From Bacteroides pyogenes_A (lineage in GTDB: Bacteria; Bacteroidota; Bacteroidia; Bacteroidales; Bacteroidaceae): a DNA stretch of 64,000 nucleotides. Both the position numbers and the translations under genes were made by a program. Numbering within the stretch: position 1 is the first letter of the stretch; each line of letters begins with the position of its first letter. Shown piece after piece: positions 41,410 to 49,984 of the stretch. The stretch lies in the NCBI RefSeq assembly GCF_048595595.1, contig NZ_CP184347.1, one strand, 5' to 3'. Under the pieces are notes generated by a model. The model was given only the letters and a program-made list of their open reading frames with translations, was not told the DNA's origin and searched no databases.

Positions 41410-42534
41410 ATGACATTTAAAGAATTAAACATACAGGAGCCTGTATTGAAGGCTCTGTCCGAAAAAGGATACGAAAAGCCGACACCTATTCAGGAACAGG
41501 CTATACCGGTTGCCTTGTCCGGTAGCGACTTGCTGGGCATCGCCCAGACAGGTACGGGTAAAACGGCGGCTTTCGCCATACCGGTCATTCAATGGCTCAA
41601 CCGGAAACCCGCAACAACGGGAAAGAGAAAGATACGCGCGCTTGTTTTGACTCCTACACGCGAGCTGGCGATTCAGATAGACGAATGCTTCAGAGATTAT
41701 GCCCGGCATACCGATGTGAAGCATACCGTAATATTCGGCGGCGTGAAACAGAGCAGCCAGGTAGAGAAACTGAAAGCGGGAGTCGATGTGCTGGTCGCCA
41801 CTCCGGGACGCCTGCTCGACCTGATAAAGCAGAAGTATGTGACGCTCGACGCTGTGGCTCACTTTGTGCTCGATGAGGCCGACCGCATGCTCGACATGGG
41901 CTTTGTGCACGACATCAAACGCCTGATTCCCTTGCTGCCGAAGCAGCGTCAGACGCTTTTCTTCTCGGCAACCATGCCCGATGCCATCGCGAATCTTGCG
42001 GCAACGATGTTGCACCGTCCCGTAAAAGTGGAAGTAGCTCCCGTTTCGTCTACGGTGGATACCATCAGGCAGAATCTGTATTGGGTGGAGAAGCCGCAGA
42101 AGAGCAAACTTCTTGTTCATCTGTTGCAGAAAGAACAGGAAAAGACTGTGCTCGTTTTCTCGCGCACCAAGCACGGGGCGGACAAAATCGCCAGAATTCT
42201 GAAAAGAGAAGGCATCGGCTGCGAAGCCATTCACGGAAATAAAACGCAAGTGGCCAGACAGCGGGCGTTGGGCAACATCAAATCGGGAAAGACGCGCGTG
42301 ATTATAGCCACCGACATTGCCGCAAGGGGAATCGATATAGCTCATCTGGAACTGGTGATAAACTACGATCTGCCCGATGTGGCGGAAACGTATGTGCACC
42401 GTATCGGCCGTACGGGTCGTGCAGGAAATAGCGGAACCGCTCTGACTTTCTGCTCGCAGGATGAGGACGCGAAACTTAAAAGCATCCAGAAACTGATCGG
42501 GAAAAAGCTGAAGGTAGTGCCGGTATCGGCGTAA
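41410..42534 (+). CDS. DEAD-box ATP-dependent RNA helicase
   Basis: Unwinds RNA structures using ATP, probably in ribosome assembly or cold adaptation. The 374-residue core contains the Q motif (PTPIQEQAIPVALSG), motif I AQTGTGKTAAF, PTRELAIQ, motif II VLDEADRMLDMGF, SAT in FFSATMPDAIA, and the C-terminal domain with VFSRTKHGADKI, ATDIAARGID and HRIGRTGRAG. There is no long C-terminal tail, unlike DeaD, so it is closest to RhlE-type proteins. It begins the cluster with a cold-shock-domain gene 34 bp after its stop and an RRM gene beyond. Confidence 0.95.
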   Translation: MTFKELNIQEPVLKALSEKGYEKPTPIQEQAIPVALSGSDLLGIAQTGTGKTAAFAIPVIQWLNRKPATTGKRKIRALVLTPTRELAIQIDECFRDYARHTDVKHTVIFGGVKQSSQVEKLKAGVDVLVATPGRLLDLIKQKYVTLDAVAHFVLDEADRMLDMGFVHDIKRLIPLLPKQRQTLFFSATMPDAIANLAATMLHRPVKVEVAPVSSTVDTIRQNLYWVEKPQKSKLLVHLLQKEQEKTVLVFSRTKHGADKIARILKREGIGCEAIHGNKTQVARQRALGNIKSGKTRVIIATDIAARGIDIAHLELVINYDLPDVAETYVHRIGRTGRAGNSGTALTFCSQDEDAKLKSIQKLIGKKLKVVPVSA

Positions 42535-42568
42535 TTTACGAATACATAAAAAAGAAAAAGGAGAGCCA

Positions 42569-43015
42569 ATGGCGATATCATTCAATAAAAGAGAGAAAGA
42601 AAAACTGAAACAACAGAAAAGACTGGAAAAACAGCGACGTAAAGAAGAGCGTAAAGCCGAAGGAAGCGCTTCTTTCGAGGATATGATTGCCTACGTCGAT
42701 GAAAACGGAAATATTACGAGTACACCTCCGGATATGAGCAAGAGGCAGGAGATCGATGTGGAAGACATAGCGGTTTCTACTCCTGTCAAGGAAGAGGTGG
42801 AAGAGGAAGTGATGCAGGGGCGTGTGGAACATTTCAACTCCGATAAAGGCTATGGTTTTATAAAAGACCTCGGCAGCACGGAGAAATACTTTTTTCACAT
42901 CAGCAACGCACCGGCTTCCATCGAACAGGGAAACAGGGTTACATTCGAGTTGGGACGCGGTCAGAAGGGCATGAATGCCGTCAACATCGTTCTTGTCGAC
43001 AAAGGTAACCGATAA
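42569..43015 (+). CDS. cold-shock-domain RNA-binding protein
   Basis: A 148-residue protein. Residues 1-70 are highly charged (KREKEKLKQQKRLEKQRRK) with a short linker. Residues about 85-148 are a cold-shock domain with GRVEHFNSDKGYGFIKDL and TEKYFFHISNAP, the two nucleic-acid-binding RNP-like motifs. It should bind single-stranded RNA or DNA and prevent structure formation, complementing the helicase gene just upstream. The basic N-terminal extension is unusual for small Csp proteins but common in Bacteroidota. It lies 34 bp after the helicase and 26 bp before the RRM gene, so the three are likely one transcript. Confidence 0.9.
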   Translation: MAISFNKREKEKLKQQKRLEKQRRKEERKAEGSASFEDMIAYVDENGNITSTPPDMSKRQEIDVEDIAVSTPVKEEVEEEVMQGRVEHFNSDKGYGFIKDLGSTEKYFFHISNAPASIEQGNRVTFELGRGQKGMNAVNIVLVDKGNR

Positions 43016-43041
43016 TTAATAATAAACAACAAAGAAAAAAG

Positions 43042-43353
43042 ATGAACATTTATGTATCAAATCTAAACTTTCGCACGGTGAGTGAAAGTTTACAGGAGTT
43101 ATTTGCGCAGTATGGAGAAGTGGCTTCTGCTAACGTTATCACTGATAGAGAAACCGGCAGATCGCGCGGGTTTGGGTTTGTTGAAATGCCGGACGACGTG
43201 CAGGGCGAATCGGCAATATCCGAATTGAACGGAACCGATTTCGACGGTAAAACGATCAATGTGAACGTGGCGCGTCCCCGTACGGAAAGAAGCGGCGGCG
43301 GATATGGCTCGCGTGGCGGAAACGGCGGCGGATACAACCGCAACCGTTACTGA
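43042..43353 (+). CDS. RRM-domain RNA-binding protein
   Basis: A 103-residue protein with a single RNA recognition motif: RNP2 MNIYVSNLNFRTVSESLQEL and RNP1 SRGFGFVEMPDD, followed by a Gly/Arg/Tyr-rich tail (ERSGGGYGSRGGNGGGY). This RRM-plus-glycine-tail architecture is common in Bacteroidota and cyanobacteria and serves as an RNA chaperone. It follows the cold-shock gene and ends at a strong terminator at 43412-43479, closing the RNA-handling cluster. Confidence 0.93.
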   Translation: MNIYVSNLNFRTVSESLQELFAQYGEVASANVITDRETGRSRGFGFVEMPDDVQGESAISELNGTDFDGKTINVNVARPRTERSGGGYGSRGGNGGGYNRNRY

Positions 43354-43411
43354 TCTGCCGGCCTCCTGCATCCGCAAGATGTAGGGGAGGTTCGGCCATA
43401 GACGGTCGGCA

Positions 43412-43479
43412 AACGCGGATTGATACAGCATTACCCGGCGATTCGGTAACGAATCGCGTAAGCTGTGTCAATCCGCGTT
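43412..43479 (+). terminator. terminator of the RNA cluster
   Basis: AACGCGGATTGATACAGC (43412-43429) pairs with 43462-43479 with one mismatch, and an inner GATTCG/CGAATC stem is also present. It is followed by CTTTAATAAA. This is the 3' end of the helicase-CSD-RRM transcript, upstream of ahpC. Confidence 0.7.
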
Positions 43480-43553
43480 CTTTAATAAATCGTATCTATC
43501 GGAGGATAGATTTATTCGATTGGCTTTTTCTTCGATAGAGATTTTCTGCTTGT

Positions 43554-43561
43554 TATCTTTG
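43554..43561 (+). promoter_or_regulatory. -7 box of ahpC
   Basis: TATCTTTG is a perfect TAnnTTTG box 50 bp before ATG 43612. A standard -33 is absent. In Bacteroides ahpCF is known to be activated by OxyR, which would explain the weak -33, but no OxyR gene is in the window. Confidence 0.5.
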
Positions 43562-43611
43562 CATCAGGATAAAAAATAAATATAAGTAGAACTCTAAAAA
43601 ATAAAAAGATT

Positions 43612-44178
43612 ATGGAACCGATTTTAAACTCTTATCTTCCGGAATTTAGCGTACAGGCTTTTCACAACGGCGCTTTCAAGACAGTGACCAACAACGACCT
43701 GAAAGGCAAATGGGCTATCCTGTTCTTCTACCCTGCCGATTTCACGTTCGTATGCCCTACCGAGTTGGTAGATATGGCTGAGAAATACGAACAGTTCAAG
43801 TCGATGGGCGTAGAGGTTTACTCCGTAAGCACGGATACTCACTTTGTGCACAAGGCTTGGCACGACACTTCCGAAAGCATCCGTAAGATTCAATACCCCA
43901 TGCTGGCAGACCCCACAGGTGCGCTGAGCCGTGCGTTGGGCGTGTACATCGAATCGGAGGGTATCGCTTACCGCGGCACTTTCGTTGTCAACCCCGAAGG
44001 ACAGATTAAGGTGGTGGAACTGAACGACAACAACATCGGTCGCGACGCTTCCGAGCTGCTCCGCAAAGTAGAGGCTGCCCAGTTTGTGGCAAGCCACGAA
44101 GGCGAAGTTTGTCCGGCTAAATGGAAAAAAGGAGAATCTACCTTGAAGCCGAGCATCGATTTGGTTGGTAAAATTTGA
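43612..44178 (+). CDS. ahpC: alkyl hydroperoxide reductase, peroxiredoxin subunit
   Basis: Typical 2-Cys peroxiredoxin of 188 residues that reduces hydrogen peroxide and organic peroxides. The peroxidatic Cys is in FTFVCPTELVD (near residue 47), with the supporting Thr and Arg of the active site, and the resolving Cys is in GEVCPAKWKKGE near 165. The C-terminal tail contains the helix that closes over the active site in decamers. It should be recycled by the AhpF protein encoded 80 bp downstream. Cytoplasmic. Full length and without anomalies. Confidence 0.97.
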   Translation: MEPILNSYLPEFSVQAFHNGAFKTVTNNDLKGKWAILFFYPADFTFVCPTELVDMAEKYEQFKSMGVEVYSVSTDTHFVHKAWHDTSESIRKIQYPMLADPTGALSRALGVYIESEGIAYRGTFVVNPEGQIKVVELNDNNIGRDASELLRKVEAAQFVASHEGEVCPAKWKKGESTLKPSIDLVGKI

Positions 44179-44258
44179 TAACAGGTAATCATGTAAATGT
44201 GAGAAAAGGTCGATGGCGCGAGACGCTGCCGGCCTTTTTTCGATAAAGCACAACAGAT

Positions 44259-45872
44259 ATGTTAGATATTGCATTGAAAGAACAGTTAAAGACCATCTTC
44301 GCCGCCTTGGAGTCCGATTTCATTTTTGACATCAGGGTGCCTGCACGGCATGAGAGCCGCGAAGAGTTGATAGAAATGATGGAAGAAGTGGCGGCTTGTT
44401 CCGAGCGGCTGAGTTGCCACGTACAGGAGTCCGACCGGCTGGAGTTCAATATCTTGAAAAACGGAGAGCCTTCGGGCATCAGCTTCCGGGGCATTCCCAA
44501 CGGACACGAATTCACTTCCTTGCTGCTGGCTGTCCTCAATCTGGACGGAAAGGGAAAGAACTTTCCCGATGAGGCTGTGGCGCAGCGGATAAAAGCGTTA
44601 AAGGGACCTGTGGCGCTGACGACCTACGTTTCTCTTACGTGTACCAATTGCCCCGATGTGGTGCAGGCGTTGAATCTCATGAGCGTGCTGAACCCCTCCA
44701 TTTCTCATCAGATGGTAGACGGCGCTCTCTATCAGGGAGAGGTGGACGCGCTGAAGATACAGGGTGTGCCTTCGGTGTTTGCCGACGGAAAGTTGCTGCA
44801 TGTAGGGCGCGGCGAGTTGGGCGAACTGCTGGCGAAGCTCGAAGAACGCTATGGAGCGGAACCGTCTCTCGCAGATACGGCAGAAAAGAGATACGACGTG
44901 ATTATAGCAGGAGGCGGTCCGGCGGGAGTGTCTGCCGCCATCTATTCCGCGCGCAAGGGGTTGAAGGTGGCTATGGTTGCCGAACGCATCGGCGGTCAGG
45001 TGAAGGAAACGGTAGGCATAGAGAATCTGATTTCCGTACCCGAAACGACCGGTAAGGAATTGGCCGATAACCTGCGTACGCATTTGTCGCATTATCCGGT
45101 AGATCTGCTCGAGCATCGCCGCATCGAGAGCGTGGAAACGGTGGAGCCGGAAAACCGGGCGTCTGCTTCCGCAGATAGAGCGGCAGATCAAAGTCCGCAG
45201 GCGGCGAAAGCAGACAAGCTAATTGTTACCTCAGTAGGCGAGCGGCTGCTGGCTCCTGCACTGATCATTGCCACGGGAGCGGGTTGGCGAAGGCTGAATG
45301 TGCCCGGCGAAGCGGAGTATATCGGACGGGGAGTAGCCTTCTGCCCTCATTGCGACGGGCCGTTCTATAAAGGCAAGCACGTGGCTGTGATTGGCGGTGG
45401 AAACTCCGGAGTAGAGGCTGCCATCGACCTTGCGGGAATCTGCTCGAAGGTGACGTTGTTTGAGTTCATGGGCGAGCTGAAAGCCGACCGCGTACTTCAG
45501 GAGAAGTTGGCAACGCTGCCCAACGTAGAGGTGTTTGTCAACGTGCAGACCACGGAAGTGGTGGGCAATGGCGACAAGCTGACCGCATTGCGCATCAAAG
45601 ACCGCCGCACGGACGAAGAGCGCTTGGTAGAGCTGGACGGCGTGTTCGTGCAGATCGGCCTTTCGCCCAATAGTGCCGCTTTCCGCGATGTGGTGGAAAC
45701 CAATCGCATGGGAGAAATCGTGACCGATTTGCACTGCCGCACCAATGTGCCGGGCATCTATGCCGCCGGCGACGTGTCGACCGTGCCCTACAAGCAAATC
45801 ATCATTTCGATGGGTGAAGGGGCAAAGGCTGCGCTTTCGGCTTTCGACGACCGTATACGCGGAGTGATTTAG
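44259..45872 (+). CDS. ahpF: alkyl hydroperoxide reductase, flavoprotein subunit
   Basis: Reductase of AhpC, 537 residues. The N-terminal two thioredoxin-like folds (about 1-200) contain the redox CxxC in SLTCTNCPDV. The rest is an NADH:disulfide reductase of the thioredoxin-reductase type, with FAD motif IIAGGGPAGVSAAIYSARKG, the second CxxC in AFCPHCDGPF, the NADH motif VAVIGGGNSGVEAAIDLAG and the FAD end YAAGDVSTVPYKQI. An Ala/Ser/Asp-rich segment (about 294-316, ENRASASADRAADQ) looks like an insertion in a surface loop. Electrons go NADH to FAD to CxxC to AhpC. The 341 bp to the next gene hold no supported gene. Confidence 0.96.
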   Translation: MLDIALKEQLKTIFAALESDFIFDIRVPARHESREELIEMMEEVAACSERLSCHVQESDRLEFNILKNGEPSGISFRGIPNGHEFTSLLLAVLNLDGKGKNFPDEAVAQRIKALKGPVALTTYVSLTCTNCPDVVQALNLMSVLNPSISHQMVDGALYQGEVDALKIQGVPSVFADGKLLHVGRGELGELLAKLEERYGAEPSLADTAEKRYDVIIAGGGPAGVSAAIYSARKGLKVAMVAERIGGQVKETVGIENLISVPETTGKELADNLRTHLSHYPVDLLEHRRIESVETVEPENRASASADRAADQSPQAAKADKLIVTSVGERLLAPALIIATGAGWRRLNVPGEAEYIGRGVAFCPHCDGPFYKGKHVAVIGGGNSGVEAAIDLAGICSKVTLFEFMGELKADRVLQEKLATLPNVEVFVNVQTTEVVGNGDKLTALRIKDRRTDEERLVELDGVFVQIGLSPNSAAFRDVVETNRMGEIVTDLHCRTNVPGIYAAGDVSTVPYKQIIISMGEGAKAALSAFDDRIRGVI

Positions 45873-46213
45873 CCGTATGCGAAGGCGCCTCCTTTTTCTC
45901 CTGACGTGCTTCACGATTGTTGCCCGAAAAAAGGCAAATCATGCTTTCTGAGCGTTCTGCTTTTTGGGCCTGTATCGGGGTGGCATGTTCTTTTTGTGCA
46001 CAGATATCGTTTGCCGGCAGGCAGTGAACCGTTTTCAATTGGAGGTTCCAATGCAATTGGGGCTCTTTTGCCTGTTCAGTTCGTTTTTGTCTTAACAAAT
46101 AATAAGATTTTGTCCGCAACATATTTGGGGGTAAAAAACGTTTTTTCCTACAGGGCATCTCTAAGGCTGTCCGGTTAATTTTATTATTGGTAAAATCAAA
46201 AAAAGAAAAAGGT

Positions 46214-46534
46214 ATGAGAAAGTTTATTTTTGCTGCCGGCCTTGCGGCTGTAATGTGTTTCGGAGCAGCCAACCTTCAGGCTCAGGACGTGAAGAAGTGC
46301 GACGCAAAGAAAGAGCAGTGCGACAAAAAGGCCGACAAGTGCTGCAAGAAAGAAGTAAAGAAGAAAGACTGTGAGAAGAAGGAATGCACAAAGACGAAGG
46401 CCGAATGCACGAAAGCAACGGGCAACTGCTGCAAGAGTCCGTCAGATTGCGCAAAGAAAGAGTGCACGAAGAAGGATTGCAAGAAAGAGTGTCCTAAGAA
46501 TGCCTTCGCAAAGAAAAGCTGCTGCAAGAAATAA
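46214..46534 (+). CDS. exported Cys- and Lys-rich small protein, metal-binding candidate
   Basis: A 106-residue protein from ATG 46214 (MRKFIFAAGLAAVMCFGAAN) with a signal peptide cleaved near LQAQ. The mature part is almost only Lys, Cys, Asp, Glu and a few Thr: CDAKKEQCDKKADKCCKK, CTKTKAECTKATGNCCKS and a C-terminal SCCKK. About 15 Cys occur, often as CC or C-x5-6-C. This is metallothionein-like in composition but longer and exported, so the Cys could bind metals or act as a redox sink in the periplasm. It follows ahpC-ahpF, which hints at stress linkage. No known family is claimed. The similar repeats suggest duplication of a short Cys unit. Confidence 0.8.
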   Translation: MRKFIFAAGLAAVMCFGAANLQAQDVKKCDAKKEQCDKKADKCCKKEVKKKDCEKKECTKTKAECTKATGNCCKSPSDCAKKECTKKDCKKECPKNAFAKKSCCKK

Positions 46535-46759
46535 ATAAAGAAGTTGCGGTAGAATTACCTTGACGGTAACCGTTGAATCGCATCTTTGGCACGGAGTGAG
46601 CCTCCCACCGAAGATGCGATTGTGATGAAATGCAGTTTCTTTATGCTTTTTCCAAGGCAGGATCCTGCCTTACATAATTTCGCCGGATAAAAAAGTTATC
46701 GGCTGAAAAGTTGGGGAGGGATTACGGGAGTTCATTTATTGGTCATATTGTCATGAGTT

Positions 46760-47152
46760 TTCTTAATTGTTTTTTGCCGATAAACGTCTCGTTCCGCTCT
46801 CTTCAATTTTGTTTTCGACGCCTGCTTGAACAGACCTTTCAGGAAACCCGTTTACGTCTACTTTTTGCCCGAATAAGTGAGGGAAAGAGCTGACCAAACG
46901 GTTGATTGTCTTTTTATATGTAAGATTATCAGTTATTTATAAATAAATAGACGAAGCGTGGTCTGCAAAAATATTCTCTCTCGAAAACGCCAAAACGTCA
47001 AAACGCCCTTATGACTGTTTTTTTATGCAACAGTTGAATGCAGGGGGCGTTTGAAAAGTCGGATTTATGTGATCCATTGCCTCTTCTCTTTGGAACTGTT
47101 TGTTGGAAATTCGGATAAAAATGCCATAATATATTGCGCAAAAAAAGCTGTT
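46760..47152. repeat. 393-bp direct repeat, copy 1
   Basis: Matches 47920-48311 at well over 90% of positions, from TCTTAATT to GCAAAAAAAGCTGTT. Copy 1 breaks at the transposase fragments (47153 onward). No gene is supported inside it; several short frames occur but are not conserved. The interval 46535-46759 holds no gene either. Confidence 0.8.
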
Positions 47153-47193
47153 GTATGGCGAAAACGGAGCATGCCCACCTACTCAGAACGGTT

Positions 47194-47541
47194 CTATCCA
47201 CCGGCCCTGACAACGAAGAAAGCACCTATGCGATTTATCGTATAAAGACTACCAAAATCGTTGTATCCAGGATCGAATATGTAGTGTGCGCCTTGGTCGT
47301 ATGGAATCTCAGGCATTGCTTTTGAATCGTGAACATTTGCAGGGGTAATATACACAAATGCAGGTATTTCCGTCTCAATATCATATAGAGTGTGGATCTT
47401 GATACCTCCTTTATGTTTGCGGAATTTAGCCCATTCAAACACGGAAAGACATAAGTCTATCGTGGTAGAATCAAATGCGTAAACATGCCCGTCAAGCTCA
47501 AAGATTTTATTGATTCTTCGCTTGCGTGCCTCGCCGATCAT
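47194..47541 (-). pseudogene. IS4-type transposase fragment
   Basis: About 115 residues of a DDE transposase middle region: HVYAFDSTTIDLCLSVFEWA with a catalytic Asp, KGGIKIHTLYDIETEIPAFV, and then DPGYNDFGSLYTINRIGAFF before VVRAGG and a stop. The N-terminal part and the remaining C-terminal part with the last catalytic acid are missing. It is not a working transposase. The fragment joins directly to a piece of another transposase at 47538-47541, so the two remnants were fused by a rearrangement or a nested insertion. Confidence 0.7.
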
Positions 47542-47768
47542 GAACTTAGCCTACTCCTCAAAGATGCGGAAGTCGCGTTGTTCATTAGCTTGTCGTTGAG
47601 TTGGGAGAATATAGTTTCGATACGTTTTCTGAAGCGTTTATAAACCCGGGAGGGTGTTCGCCAATTTTTCTGATTCAGCCGATAGGGAACCTCCAGCGTA
47701 ATATTCGCAGCATCGAAGAGCTTTTGTTGCATATGTGCACTGAGATATCCCTTGTCTCCAAGCATCAT
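47538..47768 (-). pseudogene. IS982-type transposase fragment
   Basis: About 76 residues resembling the C-terminal end of IS982/DDE transposases: LGDKGYLSAHMQQKLFDAAN, then VPYRLNQKNW and RVYKRFRKRIETIFSQLNDK. The catalytic N-terminal two thirds are absent. It lies on the same strand as the IS4 fragment and abuts it with a 4-bp overlap. Both are flanked by the 0.39-kb direct duplication. Non-functional remnant. Confidence 0.65.
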
Positions 47769-47919
47769 GCAGTCATGATATATAAATCATTAGAATTTTA
47801 ATTCAACCAACGAGTAGATGAATAGAAATGTTTCTTTCTTCTTGCGGTACCTGCTCCAAGAGAATGTTGTCGGGTAAATGAGTACCCAAGCTTCGTTTAC
47901 AAAAGGTTTTGTTGTGAAA

Positions 47920-48311
47920 TTTCTTAATTTTTTTTTGCCGGTAAACGTCTCGTTCCGCTCTCTTCAATCTTGTTTTCGACGCCTGTTTGAACAGACTTCT
48001 CGAGAAACCTGTTTACGTCTACTTTTTGCCCGAATAAGTGAGGGAAAGAGCTGACCAAACGGTTGATTGTCTTTTTATATGTAAGATTATCAGTTATTTA
48101 TAAATAAATAGACGAAGCGTGGTCTGCAAAAATATTCTCTCTCGAAAGCGCCAAAACGCCAAAACGCCCTTATGACTGTTTTTTTATGCAACAGTTGAAT
48201 GCAGGGGGAGTTTGAAAAGCCGGATTTATGTGATCCATTGCCTCTTCTCTTTGGAACTGTTTGTTGGAAATTCGGAAAAAATGCCATAATATGTTGCGCA
48301 AAAAAGCTGTT
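47920..48311. repeat. 392-bp direct repeat, copy 2
   Basis: Second copy of the sequence at 46760-47152. It carries the same short features such as CGCCAAAACGCCAAAACGCCC and CTTATGACTGTTTTTTTATGC. The interval between copies (47153-47919) carries the transposase fragments. Confidence 0.8.
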
Positions 48312-48541
48312 TTATTAAAAGGTGAATAATATTTACAATATGACACTCTTTTTTATTCGCTTTCTCCCTGTTTGGATCGTCAAATCATCCGATGATGTCG
48401 CGTCAAAAAGCCAAGTGAGAAATCTTTCTTTTATAAGGCTGATTTGTTGTGCTATTTGCTGATAATTAAGTATTTATTCCTTCTTCTGAATGGAAGGTGT
48501 CATTTTAAAACAGTCATAAGGGCGTTTTGGCGTTTTGGCGT
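48149..48541. mobile_element. MITE-like segment with inverted ends
   Basis: GCGCCAAAACGCCAAAACGC... at about 48149-48182 is the reverse complement of AACAGTCATAAGGGCGTTTTGGCG... at 48509-48541. The arms are about 30 bp and contain a 9-bp tandem GCGTTTTGG motif. The segment of about 390 bp between holds no gene. Inverted ends without a transposase suggest a non-autonomous element or a structured insertion. Copy 1 of the direct repeat has only the left part. Confidence 0.45.
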
Positions 48542-48883
48542 TTTGGCGTTTTCAAAAACCTCGAAAACCGGCGGATTCTGACACAAGAAATGTTTTGCAA
48601 ACAAGGATTGGATAGGTGTATAATATTTACAAATGAGGATAGGCTCAGGTTTAAAGCAAAGCTTGAAAAGCGCTTCCCTTTATTCGTGCAAACTCTATGG
48701 CTCTTTACCTTTCAAAGCCCGCCGCCTTTCATTTCAAACATCAGCGTGTTTGATTTCAAAACCCGCCGCCTTTTTTCTAAAGCCCGCCGTCTTTTTTTCT
48801 AATCAATAACACATAAATCAAAGAAAAGTACTAACTTTACCAAATAGTGTGAAGACATAAAAGAGCTTCGCACTCAAAATCAA

Positions 48884-49087
48884 ATGCCGCAGAGACAATT
48901 AGCTGCGGCTTTGGATATTGACACCGGTACATATTGCAAAATAGAGAAGGGTAAAGAAAGGCCAAGAGAGCAAGTAGAAATAATTGCTCAGGTGTTGAAT
49001 ACAGATAAAGATGAACTCATAACCTTTGGGTTAGCTGATAAAGTTCACCGACTTGTTAAGGATGGAAATAATGCTACTCAAATATAA
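48884..49087 (+). CDS. XRE-family HTH protein, controller-like
   Basis: A short HTH protein: MPQRQLAAALDIDTGTYCKI (helix-turn-helix), then EKGKERPREQVEIIAQVL and a C-terminal tail. The frame is open upstream to 48848 and reads DIKELRTQNQ before the ATG, which is the usual first helix of this family. There is no canonical start codon there, so either a non-standard start is used or the 67-residue form lacks helix 1. It lies 26 bp before the DNA methyltransferase gene and is oriented with it. C-protein-type regulators that time expression of restriction genes occupy this place. AT-rich DNA. Confidence 0.75.
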   Translation: MPQRQLAAALDIDTGTYCKIEKGKERPREQVEIIAQVLNTDKDELITFGLADKVHRLVKDGNNATQI

Positions 49088-49113
49088 AGTGGCACAAAAG
49101 ACATTGTAAAAAT

Positions 49114-49980
49114 ATGAATAATATCGAGATTTTAGGAAATATCGAACATAAGATAATCCATTCAGATGCTATAATAGCTTTGAGTAATGAAATTGCGGAT
49201 GAATCTATTGATTTAATATTCGCAGACCCCCCCTACAATATAGGCAAAAATTTTGCAGGTTGTAAAGACAGCTGGGAAACGGATGATGCTTATCTTGAGT
49301 GGTGCTATGAATGGCTCAATTTATGTGTTAAAAAATTGAAGCCATCGGGAGCTTTTTATGTTATGACATCAACGCAATTTATGCCATATTTTGATATTTT
49401 TCTACGTAAAAAACTAACAATTCTATCTCGTCTTGTATGGTCTTATGATAGTTCGGGAGTACAAGCTAAACGCTACTTTGGCTCTATGTATGAGCCGATT
49501 CTTTTTTGCGTAAAAGATAAAAATAATTATACCTTTAATGCTGAAGATATAAAGGTAGAAGCAAAAACTGGCGCAAAACGTAAATTGATAGACTATAGGA
49601 AAAATCCGCCACAACCTTACAACACAGAAAAAGTTCCGGGCAATGTTTGGGACTTCGCACGGGTCAGGTATAGAATGGATGAATACGAGCATCATCCGAC
49701 TCAAAAACCAATAGCTTTACTTGAACGAATAATAAAGGCAAGCTCTAAAGTCGGAGATGTTGTGTTAGACCCATTCTCCGGTACATTTACAACTTCTTAT
49801 GTGGCAAAAACTTTAGGGCGACAATCTATCGGGATTGAGTTGCAAGAGGAATATATTAAAATCGGACTTAGACGATTAGAACTGGCTACAGAATACAAAG
49901 GTTTGCCATTAGAGGCGTTACAAAAAGTGTATAAACCAGCAGTGTCTACAGATATTCAGCAACCATCATTGTTCTTTTAA
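49114..49980 (+). CDS. type II DNA methyltransferase, N6-adenine type (beta class)
   Basis: Methylates a specific DNA sequence using AdoMet. The catalytic DPPY motif comes first (LIFADPPYNIGKNFAG, residues 37-45), and the AdoMet motif FxG (VVLDPFSGTFTTSYVA) comes near residue 210; this order marks the beta class. HHPTQKPIALLERII is a further family signature. The 288-residue length is typical. The next gene starts 4 bp later and encodes a putative endonuclease, so it should protect the host DNA at the matching site. The target sequence cannot be read. The region is much more AT-rich than the chromosome, indicating transfer. Confidence 0.92.
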   Translation: MNNIEILGNIEHKIIHSDAIIALSNEIADESIDLIFADPPYNIGKNFAGCKDSWETDDAYLEWCYEWLNLCVKKLKPSGAFYVMTSTQFMPYFDIFLRKKLTILSRLVWSYDSSGVQAKRYFGSMYEPILFCVKDKNNYTFNAEDIKVEAKTGAKRKLIDYRKNPPQPYNTEKVPGNVWDFARVRYRMDEYEHHPTQKPIALLERIIKASSKVGDVVLDPFSGTFTTSYVAKTLGRQSIGIELQEEYIKIGLRRLELATEYKGLPLEALQKVYKPAVSTDIQQPSLFF

Positions 49981-49984
49981 GTTT

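Noticed and set aside
46760..48311. 0.39-kb direct repeats as long terminal repeats of a composite transposon
   Set aside because: The repeats carry no transposase or insertion-sequence ends, and the DNA between has only broken pieces; duplication with later insertions fits better.
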